Source of the DNA: an uncultured Christensenella sp.
Lineage (GTDB): Bacteria > Bacillota > Clostridia > Christensenellales > Borkfalkiaceae
Assembly: GCA_910579525.1 (NCBI GenBank)
Contig: CAJTUK010000003.1
Span: 62,001 to 126,000 of the forward strand
DNA length: 64,000 bases
Direction of reading: 5' to 3'
Of the stretch, positions 8,760-17,546 are shown in pieces. Under the pieces are notes generated by a model. That model made no database searches. It was not told the origin of the DNA and saw nothing but the letters and a program-made list of their open reading frames with translations. The number at the start of each line of letters is the position of its first letter. The stretch's first letter is position 1. The position numbers and the translations under genes were made by a program.

Positions 8760-9116
8760 ATGGAGTTTTTTAAGATAAACGGCAAATCGATTAAAGCACC
8801 AACGGAAATCTCGATATCCTATGAAGAACTCGACAAGGCAGAGCGGACTGTTGACGGAACGATGGTAGTAGATATTGTTGGAACGAAACGCCGAGTGGAT
8901 GTAAGCTGGGAATATCTATCGACAGATGATATGGCTGTGCTTGCAAATGCCGTTAAAGGCGGCATATTCACGGGTGTATCGTTCCATGACAATGCTACGG
9001 GCAACCTTATAAGCATTACGGCGAGGGCGGAAGGCTTGGCGTATCTACCGCAATATAACTGGTCGAAGGGCAAGCTGATATGGAAAAGCGTAGCGGTAGC
9101 ATTTAGGGAGAGATAG
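8760..9116 (+). CDS. Small tail protein (DUF6711-like)
   Basis: A 118-residue, beta-rich protein beginning MEFFKINGKSIKAPTEISIS and containing RTVDGTMVVDIVGTKRRVDVSW. Short proteins with this start follow the tape measure in many Firmicutes siphophages and probably form part of the distal tail. The start lies one base after the tape measure stop, inside GAGGAGTAGG, which supplies the ribosome binding site. The precise role is not known to me. Confidence 0.7.
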   Translation: MEFFKINGKSIKAPTEISISYEELDKAERTVDGTMVVDIVGTKRRVDVSWEYLSTDDMAVLANAVKGGIFTGVSFHDNATGNLISITARAEGLAYLPQYNWSKGKLIWKSVAVAFRER

Positions 9117-9118
9117 CG

Positions 9119-10894
9119 ATGAAATATTCGGATAATCCCCGTAAGGTTTACGGCAAAGTCGAGATTGTATATGCGGATGAGGAACTGAGCCGTGATGTAA
9201 AGGTTTCGGTCAGTGCCAACTCTGAAATCAGCCATCCTGCCGAAGTTTATAAGCCACCGTATAAACCAACGGTTAAAGCTTGTACAATGGACGGCAACTC
9301 TACCATGGACGGCACATTCCAGATGATGTCGGACGACCTCGTCGTTGGGTGGTGGAGTGGAAAACTCGCAGATAGTACGGGGGCATTTGCAAATAAGCCA
9401 TACATTGAGCTGTCATTTGGTATGCGCCCGATAATCTATTGGCGAGTCATCGGCGATGAGAAACTCAACCAATATCCCGTTGACTTTACGTTGCAGTATA
9501 AGAGAAACGGTACGGTAGTAAAGACCGACACGATAGTAGGCAACACGAAAGTGGAGATAGTCGTAAACCCGAAGGTGGCAGACATCACCTCGGTAAGAAT
9601 GACGATATTAAAATGGAGTACGCCAAATGCTTGCGCAAAATTTCTGCGGTTCTTTGAAAGAGTGTATGAAACCTACGAAGGCGATGCATTGCTTTCCTTT
9701 GAGGTGGGCGAAGAACTCTGTTCGTCGGAAGGGAATTACAGCATAAACTCGGACAGTATGACCGTGCAGATTTATAACGAAGCCCGCAAATTCGATAAGG
9801 GATATCTGCGGACGTTAATGCTTTTGGACAGAAAGTTATATCCGTATATCGGTGTAGAGAATAACGGTGTGATTGAGTATAAATCGCTCGGTGTTTTTTA
9901 CTCTGACGAATGGGATATCCCCCAAGATTCGCAATGGGTAAAATGCACTGCCACTGATAGGCTAATGCGCTTGCAGCTTAAGACCTATGTTGGCTTCCCT
10001 TTGATGGAGAATGTTTCTTTATATGAAATCGCCGAAGACATACTGCAAAGCATGGGGATGAAGGCAGAGGAATATCAAATCACCGACAAGCTAAAAGACT
10101 TCATTGTTGCAACGGCGCTATTGCCGAAGACGACTGGTTGGGATGCGCTACAAGAAATTGCGAATGCTGGACTTTGCAAAGTCTTTATCGACAGAGAGAA
10201 CCGAATAGTAATCTCGTGTGAAGAAGACGTCGCTATCCACAGCCCAATAGTTATCAACCCCGGCAATATGTTTTCGCATAAGTCAAACATCTCACTGACA
10301 GATTTTTCGAATAGCGTATCGGTTAACTACTGCGAAGTATCAGTAAAGAACGACATTATAGACGTTGCGGAAACGGAGATATGGTTAGACCCTTACGAAA
10401 CGAAAACAATAGCAATCGACTATACATCCGAGGTTGCCTATCCGTATGCAAAGCTGAGCAATGCGCTGGTGCAAATAGTATCGTTTGACAGCGGAGTTAA
10501 TTCTTGCACTTGTGTTATAAAGAACAATTCGGGTACGGTTCAATCGGCGACAATAACCGTGTCAGGGAATGCAATCAATATCAATACGCGGACGGTAACC
10601 GTGAGAGATGAGAAGAGCATTGAGGTGTACGGCGTTGTGGACTACTCGCACCCGACAAGTGAGCTTGTTCAATCCTATGAGCAAGCTGAGTATATGGCGA
10701 CCTTATTGCTTACCCGAATGAGGGCAGGCGAGGGCAGCATAACAACCGAATGGCGTGGTAATCCCGAGCTTGAAACGGGGCTGACGTATGACTGTATAGA
10801 CAGATTCGGCGACAGCGCAAAACTGCTGTGTGAATACAATAAATTTACTTATGATGGAGGACTTAAACAAGAAACACGCGGACGTAAGAAATAG
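9119..10894 (+). CDS. Tail tip / baseplate hub protein
   Basis: A 591-residue protein placed where siphophages encode the tail hub (Dit/Tal region). Residues 30-190 look like a beta-rich carbohydrate-binding-like insertion (WWSGKLADSTGAF). Residues 190-330 contain a hub-like section with the LLDRKLYPYIGVE and YKSLGVFYSDEWDI segments. The C-terminal 250 residues are repetitive beta strands. I see no peptidase motif, so it may be purely structural. It starts two bases after the previous stop. Confidence 0.72.
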   Translation: MKYSDNPRKVYGKVEIVYADEELSRDVKVSVSANSEISHPAEVYKPPYKPTVKACTMDGNSTMDGTFQMMSDDLVVGWWSGKLADSTGAFANKPYIELSFGMRPIIYWRVIGDEKLNQYPVDFTLQYKRNGTVVKTDTIVGNTKVEIVVNPKVADITSVRMTILKWSTPNACAKFLRFFERVYETYEGDALLSFEVGEELCSSEGNYSINSDSMTVQIYNEARKFDKGYLRTLMLLDRKLYPYIGVENNGVIEYKSLGVFYSDEWDIPQDSQWVKCTATDRLMRLQLKTYVGFPLMENVSLYEIAEDILQSMGMKAEEYQITDKLKDFIVATALLPKTTGWDALQEIANAGLCKVFIDRENRIVISCEEDVAIHSPIVINPGNMFSHKSNISLTDFSNSVSVNYCEVSVKNDIIDVAETEIWLDPYETKTIAIDYTSEVAYPYAKLSNALVQIVSFDSGVNSCTCVIKNNSGTVQSATITVSGNAININTRTVTVRDEKSIEVYGVVDYSHPTSELVQSYEQAEYMATLLLTRMRAGEGSITTEWRGNPELETGLTYDCIDRFGDSAKLLCEYNKFTYDGGLKQETRGRKK

Positions 10895-10904
10895 GGGGTG
10901 AAAC

Positions 10905-11705
10905 ATGGCAAAATGGAACGAACCGAAGAACGATTATACGGCAGAAAATCAAGTTAAACCCGAAATCTTCAATACGCTTGCCGAAAACGAAAAGTTTTTG
11001 CAGGAAAAGAAGATAACGACCGAGCAAGTGCAGGACGCAACGGTAACCAGCACACAAAGCACAAGCAGAGAGACTTTGGGGGATAAAGAAACGGTGAAGG
11101 GATTTTTCGGAAAGATAAGGAAATGGTTTGCCGACCTCCGAGCGTTGGCGTTTAAAGGCACGGTAGGTACGGCGGACATTGACAACTACGCTATAACGTC
11201 GGCAAAGATAGCAAGCAGCGCGGTAACGAACGCAAAGATAAGCTCCGTTTCAGCAAGCAAAGTTACGGGATTGCATAAGGTGGCAACGAGCGGAAACTAT
11301 AACGATTTGTTGAATAAACCCAATATCGGTGGCGGTGGGGTGCAATTAACGAAATACGTTTTTGATTTTAGACAGAGCTACGATGTGGTGCCGGGGATTT
11401 TTTTGTGCTTTGTGCGATATTGGAATAGAGCAAGTATTCCTTGTGTGGCTTGTTGCGGACTGCTGACCACTACATCGTATGACAACGGCGCGTATAGCGG
11501 GGTATCAAGCGTTTATGATAACGGCGACTATGTAAAAATCCAAGTCGAATGCTCAGTCTATAACGGAAAAATGAGTTTCAAAATGTTAGAGTCTACGGAT
11601 GCGGACGGCTCAAAAGCCCCTAACGACTCTGGATACTTGGATGGCGGAGGTGACATTATACTATTTAAATTAGGTGATATTCCCTCCGTCGATGGGGAAA
11701 GATAA
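10905..11705 (+). CDS. Tail fibre protein A
   Basis: The first 140 of 266 residues are closely related to those of the next gene. Both have WNEPK.DYTAENQV at the start, then ENEKFLQEKKITTEQVQDA, an FFGKIRKWFADL helix, and a repeat zone of (T/S)xAKIxSxAVT units ending at VTGLHKVATSGNYNDLLNKPNIGGGG. The C-terminal domain (about 120 residues, beta-rich) is different, so it probably contacts the host surface. GGGGTG precedes the ATG. The duplicated adaptor suggests two alternative or stacked fibres. Confidence 0.78.
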   Translation: MAKWNEPKNDYTAENQVKPEIFNTLAENEKFLQEKKITTEQVQDATVTSTQSTSRETLGDKETVKGFFGKIRKWFADLRALAFKGTVGTADIDNYAITSAKIASSAVTNAKISSVSASKVTGLHKVATSGNYNDLLNKPNIGGGGVQLTKYVFDFRQSYDVVPGIFLCFVRYWNRASIPCVACCGLLTTTSYDNGAYSGVSSVYDNGDYVKIQVECSVYNGKMSFKMLESTDADGSKAPNDSGYLDGGGDIILFKLGDIPSVDGER

Positions 11706-12270
11706 AAATCAAAACTAATTCACATGAGAAAACATATTGAGGAGAAACAATTATGGGATGGACAGAACCAAAGAGCAACTATACGGCGGAAAGCCAGGTA
11801 ACGCCCGAAATATTTAATACGCTTGCGGAGAACGAGAAGTATCTGCAAGAAAAAAAGATAACAACCGAACAAGTGCAGGACGCCGAGATTAACAGCGTCC
11901 AAAGCGGAACTCGTGAGAGTATAGGAGATAAAGAAACGGTGAAAGGGTTTTTCGGAAAGATAAGGAAATGGCTTGCAGATTTAAAGGCTTTGGCTTTTAA
12001 ATCTACGGTGGCAACAAACGATATAGACAATACGGCAGTGACGTCGGCGAAGATAGGTACGGGTGCGGTAACGTCGGTGAAATTGGCAAGCAGTGCGGTA
12101 ACTGCAGTCAAGATAGCCGCCAACGCAGTAGAAACGGCTAAGATAAAGGATGCGGCGGTAACGGACGCTAAGATAGCTTCTGTATCAGCAAGCAAGGTTA
12201 CGGGATTACATAATGTAGCTACGAGCGGAGATTATAACGATTTAATCAATAAACCGAATATAAGCGGCGG
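10905..12270 (+). repeat. Tandem duplication of fibre adaptor region
   Basis: Bases 10905-11340 and 11753-12270 encode the same adaptor plus AKI-repeat module. Long identical DNA blocks remain (for example around the GATAAAGAAACGGTGAA segment), so the duplication is fairly recent. The second copy has extra repeat units. Confidence 0.8.
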
Positions 12271-13108
12271 CGGAACTGATTTCGGCGCAACGTTTATTGT
12301 GGACAGCAACGATAAGCTGTCGCAATGGATAAGAGCAGATTCGGGTAATGATTACTCGGTCGTACTTATTAAAAAAGGAACTTGGCAAAGCGATGAGTTG
12401 CTTTATAATATGACGCTGTCGGGCAGCAAAAAATATTATGCGGGGATTAACCTGTCTAAAACAAAAACGAAAGTCGTAATCGGCGAGGTTGGCAGTAAGA
12501 TATACTTCAAAGTCGATCCGAAAAGCTTACAGCCTATTTATGGACTGTATTATGGCGACAGTTCTGACGCAGTCGAAACCGAGTGCTTTATGTATGGGGT
12601 AACGGTGCATAGTTGCGGTTCGGCTGCTTATACCGATGTTGCAACGGACTGTTTCGGCTCTTGTGTTAATTTATATAATTGCACGGCAATAAGCGAAAAC
12701 GGCTACGAGGCGTATGTTTTTTCAAATTGTCAAAATCTTAATAACTGTTATGCGGCAGGCTCGTCGGAAAAATTGACATATGCTTTTTGGTCTTGTACTG
12801 CATTACAGCAATGCGTAGCTCATGCGGAAGCACGCAATGCGGATCGTAAATTTTTGGGCGGTTGCGCAGTAGGGTTTAGAAATTGTAAGGACGTTATAAG
12901 TTGTAAGGGAAGCGGCGTCAGCATTCCTTCTACGACGGATTACACAGGATACGGATTCTCGGGCTGTAAGGGGGTTTACAGATGTAAGCAAAACAAGAAA
13001 AGCTCTACGGGAACTTTTACGGGCTCTTATTTCAGCAATACGAATGATTCCGCTTACCAATGCGCCGATACGCTGAACGGCGGATTCAACGATACGACAA
13101 ACGCATAG
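11753..13108 (+). CDS. Tail fibre protein B with Cys-rich C-terminus
   Basis: This is a 451-residue paralogue of the preceding fibre. The adaptor (residues 1-85) is conserved, and the AKI..AV repeat zone (about 95-150) is longer, with several extra units. From about residue 280 the C-terminus has some 14 cysteines in a repeating pattern of the type FSNCQNLNNCYA, resembling turns of a parallel beta helix. Its likely role is receptor binding or depolymerisation, but no catalytic residues can be named. GAGGAG precedes the ATG. Confidence 0.78.
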   Translation: MGWTEPKSNYTAESQVTPEIFNTLAENEKYLQEKKITTEQVQDAEINSVQSGTRESIGDKETVKGFFGKIRKWLADLKALAFKSTVATNDIDNTAVTSAKIGTGAVTSVKLASSAVTAVKIAANAVETAKIKDAAVTDAKIASVSASKVTGLHNVATSGDYNDLINKPNISGGGTDFGATFIVDSNDKLSQWIRADSGNDYSVVLIKKGTWQSDELLYNMTLSGSKKYYAGINLSKTKTKVVIGEVGSKIYFKVDPKSLQPIYGLYYGDSSDAVETECFMYGVTVHSCGSAAYTDVATDCFGSCVNLYNCTAISENGYEAYVFSNCQNLNNCYAAGSSEKLTYAFWSCTALQQCVAHAEARNADRKFLGGCAVGFRNCKDVISCKGSGVSIPSTTDYTGYGFSGCKGVYRCKQNKKSSTGTFTGSYFSNTNDSAYQCADTLNGGFNDTTNA

Positions 13109-13117
13109 GCGGTGGAT

Positions 13118-13450
13118 ATGGAACGGCAAATAGTAACGCAAGGCGAGGCGGCGAGCTTCGCCTTTTTTCACGTCGGATTGCCGATAGCAGGTGAAAGCAA
13201 ACTGCAAATCAAACCAAGCGATAAGCTGACGTTCAGTATCGGACGGAAGAACCGTAAGCCGATACTTACCAAAGTCTTCCCAGACGGGTTCGAGAAAACA
13301 GGCGATTCGTATTTCGTATTCTTAACGGCAGAAGAAACGGCAAAGATGCCTTGTCTTTTGTATCAATTGCAGCTCACGGTAGATATGCGTGGCAAAGGCA
13401 AGGAAGTATATACGCTTGTAGACAGAGAATTGGAGGTGGCGGCAAAGTGA
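13118..13450 (+). CDS. Phage tail-associated protein, unknown function
   Basis: A protein of about 110 residues beginning MERQIVTQGEAASFAFFHVG. The middle (IKPSDKLTFSIGRKNRKPILTK) is a beta-sandwich-like pattern resembling baseplate upper protein (BppU) N-terminal domains; I consider that only a possibility. A GTG at 13112 is an alternative start. The stop overlaps the GTG start of the next gene (GTGA), indicating coupling. Confidence 0.6.
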   Translation: MERQIVTQGEAASFAFFHVGLPIAGESKLQIKPSDKLTFSIGRKNRKPILTKVFPDGFEKTGDSYFVFLTAEETAKMPCLLYQLQLTVDMRGKGKEVYTLVDRELEVAAK

Positions 13451-13770
13451 TAGACGATAACGAATGCAAATGCGACGGGTGTATACACGTCGAGCAGTTC
13501 AGAGCAATAACCAAGTCCTATGACGGTATTAAGAACGACGTAACGGAAACATTAGTGGACAATGACGAGCGGACGGTAGAGGTTAAGCTCAAACCCCAGC
13601 AGTATGTGAGCAAGTATGCTTTCCCCAATCGCGGGGATAAAGCAGTACTGTATATGGATACGACGGAAAACCGTTCGTACCGCTGGGATGAAATTACGGG
13701 TACTTATATCTGCATCGGTGCGGATTATAACCAAATAAAAATCATAAATGGAGGAAATGCAAATGGCTAA
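13447..13770 (+). CDS. Small phage structural-region protein with CxCxxC
   Basis: The 107-residue product starts at a GTG that overlaps the preceding stop; GGAGGTGG lies eight bases upstream, which decides this start over longer in-frame options. The N-terminus carries a CKCDGC motif that could bind metal. The second half (LKPQQYVSKYAFPNRG, then ENRSYRWDEITGTYICIG) resembles the short tail-fibre-attachment proteins common before Mtd_N genes. The function is unknown. Confidence 0.6.
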   Translation: MIDDNECKCDGCIHVEQFRAITKSYDGIKNDVTETLVDNDERTVEVKLKPQQYVSKYAFPNRGDKAVLYMDTTENRSYRWDEITGTYICIGADYNQIKIINGGNANG

Positions 13771-14827
13771 CGAAAATGTGGAAAGGGTATTGGAGAGTCG
13801 AATACAGCTCAGGAACGATACTGCGGCAAACTGGGCGGCGGTTAATCCCGTACTCTTAAAAGGTGAAATCGGCATCGAAATCGATACGAGAAAAATCAAG
13901 ATAGGCGACGGGATTGCGGCGTGGGAGAACTTGAAATACGTGAGCGACGATATCGTGGTTTCCGAAACGAATCCTACGGATGCGGATACGGACTACGACA
14001 TAGGCGAACTGTGGCTCAACAAAGCGGAGTATAAATTTTTCGTACTTATAGCAAAAAACGAAACGGCGGCGGTGTGGAAGCGTATTCCTACTGCGGAAGA
14101 GTTGGAGGTCGTTGCGGAATCGCAGGTAGCGCAGAAACTCAAAGAAGCAAGAAAGATAAGCGTATCGGGCGACGCAACGGGGGAAACCGAGTTTGACGGA
14201 AGCGAGGACGCGAATATTGAAATTCTGCTTGCTAACAGCGGAACTACGGCGGGTACGTTTACTAAATTCACGGTCAATGAAAAGGGACTTATTATCAAGT
14301 CCGAACTGCTTACCCCCGATGATATCCCCGAATTAACGCTTGCAAAAATAACGGACGCAGGCACGGCGGCGGCAAGGAACGTCGGCTCGAAAGCGGGCAA
14401 CCTTGTTGAACTCGGGGCGAACGGCAAGATAGATAAAAAGTATCTTCCGCCCATTGCAATCACCGAACCGTTTGCGGTATCGAGTGAAGAAGAAATGCTT
14501 GCGCTGACTGCCCAAAAGGGCGACGTGGCAATTCGTTCGGACGAGAGTAAGTCGTACATTCTCAAGAATGCGCCTGCGTCGAATTTGGAAAACTGGCTCG
14601 AACTGCAGTCGCCCGATTGCAAAATCAGCTCTGTCAACGGACAGGTCGGCGCGGTTGTGCTGACCACCGCAGATATCAATGAAAAGGATAATCTGTACTA
14701 TACGGAAGAACGCGCAAAGAATTCGTTTACGGAGAATTTCGGGCAGACCAGCTCTGCGGATTTGACGGACGGTAAAACGATACTGCACGAAACGGATACC
14801 ATTATCCTGAACGGCGGCAACGCTTAA
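13763..14827 (+). CDS. Tail fibre protein with Mtd_N domain
   Basis: GGAGGA lies seven bases before the ATG at 13763, preferred over 13748. Residues 10-55 (RIQLRNDTAANWAAVNPVLL, then GEIGIEIDTRKIKIGDG) match the N-terminal domain of the Bordetella phage major tropism determinant (Mtd_N). That domain anchors many fibres. A long beta/coil shaft follows, including YLPPIAITEPF and NGQVGAVVLTTADI segments seen in phage tail fibres. The protein has about 354 residues. No reverse transcriptase or template repeat is nearby, so no diversity-generating element is implied. Confidence 0.8.
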   Translation: MANENVERVLESRIQLRNDTAANWAAVNPVLLKGEIGIEIDTRKIKIGDGIAAWENLKYVSDDIVVSETNPTDADTDYDIGELWLNKAEYKFFVLIAKNETAAVWKRIPTAEELEVVAESQVAQKLKEARKISVSGDATGETEFDGSEDANIEILLANSGTTAGTFTKFTVNEKGLIIKSELLTPDDIPELTLAKITDAGTAAARNVGSKAGNLVELGANGKIDKKYLPPIAITEPFAVSSEEEMLALTAQKGDVAIRSDESKSYILKNAPASNLENWLELQSPDCKISSVNGQVGAVVLTTADINEKDNLYYTEERAKNSFTENFGQTSSADLTDGKTILHETDTIILNGGNA

Positions 14828-14838
14828 AGGCGGTGGCT

Positions 14839-15171
14839 ATGGCGGAGAAAGAAGTATGTGTCAAAGTCCGCCTGCGGACGGATAGTGCAGTAAACTGGCT
14901 CAACGTAAATCCCGTTTTGCTTAAAGGGGAAATCGGGATAGAAGAAGATACGGGCAGAATTAAAATCGGCAACGGTAAATCGCCTTGGGCGGTGCTGCCG
15001 TATTTTGCAGTCGAAATGCGAAAGCAGGAAATAATAGACTGTTTCTTTCCCGTACACACGGTAAGAGTGACGGCAGAAGATGTTAATCCTGCTGAAAGTC
15101 TCGGCGGGGAATGGGAACGGATAAGTGCGGAGGATATATCCGCACTTTATTATTGGGAACGTAAAAAATAG
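14839..15171 (+). CDS. Short Mtd_N / tail collar-like protein
   Basis: A protein of about 110 residues with a second copy of the Mtd_N domain (RLRTDSAVNWLNVNPVLL, then GEIGIEEDTGRIKIGNG). It is fused directly to a C-terminal segment of the type FFPVHTVRVTAEDVNPAES, then LGGEWERI, the pattern that ends many collar-type fibres. The shaft between the two is missing, so this looks like a deletion derivative or mini-fibre. A GTG at 14833 is an alternative start. Confidence 0.65.
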   Translation: MAEKEVCVKVRLRTDSAVNWLNVNPVLLKGEIGIEEDTGRIKIGNGKSPWAVLPYFAVEMRKQEIIDCFFPVHTVRVTAEDVNPAESLGGEWERISAEDISALYYWERKK

Positions 15172-15179
15172 GAGGGAAA

Positions 15180-15476
15180 ATGGCGGCAATTATAATAAGT
15201 ATAGCGTCAAGCATCATCAGCGGAATGGTGCTTTTTTTCTTGCAGCACTTTTTCAGAAAGAAAGCGAAGAAGGACGAGGAACGTGACGAGTCAAAGAGAA
15301 AGGAAAATCTCTTGATACTCAAAAGCATAGATGCGGTGGGAAAACTCACCTATGCAGACGCAATTGCTATACGCGACGGTAAGACCAACGGAGAGATGAA
15401 AGCGGCAATCGAGGCATATAAGAAAGCCGACGAAGAGATGTATGAGTTTCTGCTCGAACAAACAACCAAGAATTAA
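15180..15476 (+). CDS. Small membrane protein of lysis region
   Basis: A 98-residue protein with one transmembrane helix (residues 2-22), then a very basic segment (FRKKAKKDEERDESKRK) and a helical cytoplasmic tail. GGAGGG precedes the ATG. Its place directly before the holin suggests a holin accessory or XhlA-like role, but no family motif is certain. Confidence 0.55.
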   Translation: MAAIIISIASSIISGMVLFFLQHFFRKKAKKDEERDESKRKENLLILKSIDAVGKLTYADAIAIRDGKTNGEMKAAIEAYKKADEEMYEFLLEQTTKN

Positions 15477-15490
15477 GGAGGTAAAGTTAA

Positions 15491-15787
15491 ATGGAATATT
15501 TGGAGCTTATAAGCGTACCCGCAATCGCAACGATAGTGTATTGGGTAATGAATATCATTAAATATGCAGTACAGGATAACGAAAAATTCAAGCGGTTTAT
15601 ACCGCTCATCTCGGCAGCACTTGGAGCGGTGCTTGGCTTGGTGGCTTATTATGCCGTACCGAGCATCATCCCGGCGGCGAATGTCTGCGTGGCACTTTTA
15701 ATCGGTGGAGCAAGTGGTCTTTCCGCTACGGGTACTAATCAGATTATAAAACAGCTCGGTAAGAAGGACGAAGACGATGGAGAATAA
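15491..15787 (+). CDS. Phage holin (class II-like, Hol44 type)
   Basis: The 98-residue product has hydrophobic helices at about residues 8-25, 36-57 and 62-80, then a charged KKDEDDGE tail, the layout of Firmicutes phage holins that open the membrane at lysis. AGGAGGT precedes the ATG. It is near the end of the late operon, where a lysis gene is expected, but no endolysin follows. Confidence 0.8.
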   Translation: MEYLELISVPAIATIVYWVMNIIKYAVQDNEKFKRFIPLISAALGAVLGLVAYYAVPSIIPAANVCVALLIGGASGLSATGTNQIIKQLGKKDEDDGE

Positions 15788-15905
15788 GGCATTGCGGGTC
15801 GCATATGCCCAAGCAATCGTCGAAAAAATGTGGCTTAAAGGTATCATAAACGATGAAGAAAAGGCGAAAATATGCGACTTAATTTTGTCTAAAATTCTTT
15901 CGTGA
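15777..15905 (+). CDS. Small conserved-looking ORF (42 aa)
   Basis: This ATG overlaps the end of the holin gene by 11 bases and opens a 42-codon frame (MENKALRVAYAQAIVEKMWL at the N-terminus, ending KICDLILSKILS). The amphipathic helices and the last segment resemble SHOCT-like or short phage proteins found next to recombinases. It is the last gene before the terminator. It is probably translated by coupling to the holin. Confidence 0.55.
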   Translation: MENKALRVAYAQAIVEKMWLKGIINDEEKAKICDLILSKILS

Positions 15906-15948
15906 TTTGGCGCTGTTTCGCTGGGCTCAATTAAAGTTTTACGGTATG

Positions 15949-15989
15949 TTTGTCCTACCCATGGTGAAGTGGGTAGGACAAATTTTTTT
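15949..15989 (+). terminator. Strong terminator of the phage late operon
   Basis: TTTGTCCTACCCA (15949-15961) pairs perfectly over 13 bases with TGGGTAGGACAAA (15970-15982), with an 8-base loop, followed by seven T. It separates the late operon from the recombinase genes. Confidence 0.9.
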
Positions 15990-16040
15990 AAGCTACATTC
16001 AAGTCCGAAAATTAAAAGATGTAGTTGAAAGGAGGTAAGA

Positions 16041-17546
16041 ATGGCAAAGCAAAGAGCAGTTGCATACTGTCGAGTATCAAGCAAAAGCAAAGCACAAATG
16101 CACAGCTTAGGATATCAGACAGATTATTGGCAACGAGCGATGGCGGAAAGCAGCGAGTATGAGTTTGTCGGAATCTATGCGGATTCAGGCATAAGCGGAC
16201 GGTCGATGCGTAAGCGACCTCAGCTCCTACGATTGCTGGAGGATGCCAAGGAAAAGCGATTCGACGTTGTGTTTACAAAGTCTGTTGCAAGATTTGCGAG
16301 GAATACGGAAGAACTGCTATCAATGGTGCGAGAGCTGAGGGACGAGGGAATCAAGGTAATCTTTGAGAAAGAAAAGATTGATACCTTTAATCCAAACAGC
16401 GAAGTGTTTCTAACAATCGCAGCTTCAGTGGCCGAAAACGACTTAAAAATATACTCGCAGAACCAAACTTGGGCTATGCGAGAAAAGTATAAAAACGGTT
16501 ATATCAGCGTAGGAGCAAAGATACTCGGCTATCGAATGCGGAAAGAGGATAACACACTTATTGTTGAGCCAAGCGAGGCAGAAGTGGTAAAGCGGATATT
16601 TTATATGTATATCCACGGAAAAGGTATACTCGCCATAGCCAAGCAACTAACAGCCGAAAAAGTAGGGCTAAACTATGGTAACAAGGGAAAATGGAGTAGG
16701 GGTGCAATCCACTATATCCTAAACAACGAAAAGTATATAGGTTGTGCTTTAATGCAAAAGTACTATAACGAAGACGGGATATGCCGAAAGAATAGGGGCG
16801 AAGTAAAACAGTACTACATGGAAAACACCCACGAAGCAATAATATCGGTTGAAGACTTTCAGAAAGTGCAAGAGCTGATGCGAGAACGAGCATGCGAGTG
16901 TGAGATAGGTGTAGCTCGAAAGAACTATGAATTCACAGGCAAGATTAGATGTGGATGCTGTGGCGGAAACTATATCCGAAAGGTTCAAAACTGCGGGAAA
17001 CCTTATGAAGCCATAGTGTGGGTATGCAGTAGGAAAGATACATTCGGATCGGAAAACTGCTACGGCACTCGTATAAAAGACACTGTCCTTAAAGAAAAGT
17101 TCGTAGAATGCTATAACGAATTTACAGCAATAAAAGGTGAGGGCGACTCATTATCGGCACTCAACCAACAATTGGCTTGGCTGCTTGAGCAGGAACGAGC
17201 GTTGAATGCTCTTAAAGTTAATAGGATGATAGAAATAGCCGACTACAATGCGGAATGGAAGGCGGTGAAAGCACAAATTGATGACATTAATAAGCAAATA
17301 GAAAAGCAATCAATCCGAAGGCTCACGAAGACTGACTTAGTGCCGATAGCTGAATATGATGAGAGCAAAGTCGAAACATTCTTGGATTATGCGGTAATGA
17401 CTCCGAAGAAAATCACATTCATATTTATTAACGGGGTTGAAATCAGTCGAGAATACACAAACGGCGCATCAGGCAATGCAAAGGGATGGTACGACCGAAG
17501 GATGGCAAGATTAGCAAGGGAAAAGGAGGTAGCCTATGGCAATTAA
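16041..17546 (+). CDS. Large serine recombinase 1
   Basis: A 501-residue protein. The resolvase domain (residues 5-150) has the catalytic Ser in YCRVSS (Ser13) and the SVARFARN arginine motif. The recombinase domain follows (about 155-280). A zinc ribbon (about 303-345, RCGCCGG then VCSRKD and ENCYG) and a C-terminal coiled coil with basic end follow. This is the full architecture of large serine integrases that insert and excise phages and transposons. AAAGGAGGT precedes the ATG. It overlaps recombinase 2 by 11 bases, so both are made together. Confidence 0.95.
   Translation: MAKQRAVAYCRVSSKSKAQMHSLGYQTDYWQRAMAESSEYEFVGIYADSGISGRSMRKRPQLLRLLEDAKEKRFDVVFTKSVARFARNTEELLSMVRELRDEGIKVIFEKEKIDTFNPNSEVFLTIAASVAENDLKIYSQNQTWAMREKYKNGYISVGAKILGYRMRKEDNTLIVEPSEAEVVKRIFYMYIHGKGILAIAKQLTAEKVGLNYGNKGKWSRGAIHYILNNEKYIGCALMQKYYNEDGICRKNRGEVKQYYMENTHEAIISVEDFQKVQELMRERACECEIGVARKNYEFTGKIRCGCCGGNYIRKVQNCGKPYEAIVWVCSRKDTFGSENCYGTRIKDTVLKEKFVECYNEFTAIKGEGDSLSALNQQLAWLLEQERALNALKVNRMIEIADYNAEWKAVKAQIDDINKQIEKQSIRRLTKTDLVPIAEYDESKVETFLDYAVMTPKKITFIFINGVEISREYTNGASGNAKGWYDRRMARLAREKEVAYGN

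Noticed and set aside
13993..14679. Leftward 228-codon frame opposite the Mtd_N fibre
   Set aside because: Ser/Phe-rich shadow of the fibre gene without start signals.
13763..15171. Diversity-generating retroelement suggested by Mtd_N domains
   Set aside because: No reverse transcriptase, no template or variable repeat is visible in the window; Mtd_N is also common in ordinary fibres.
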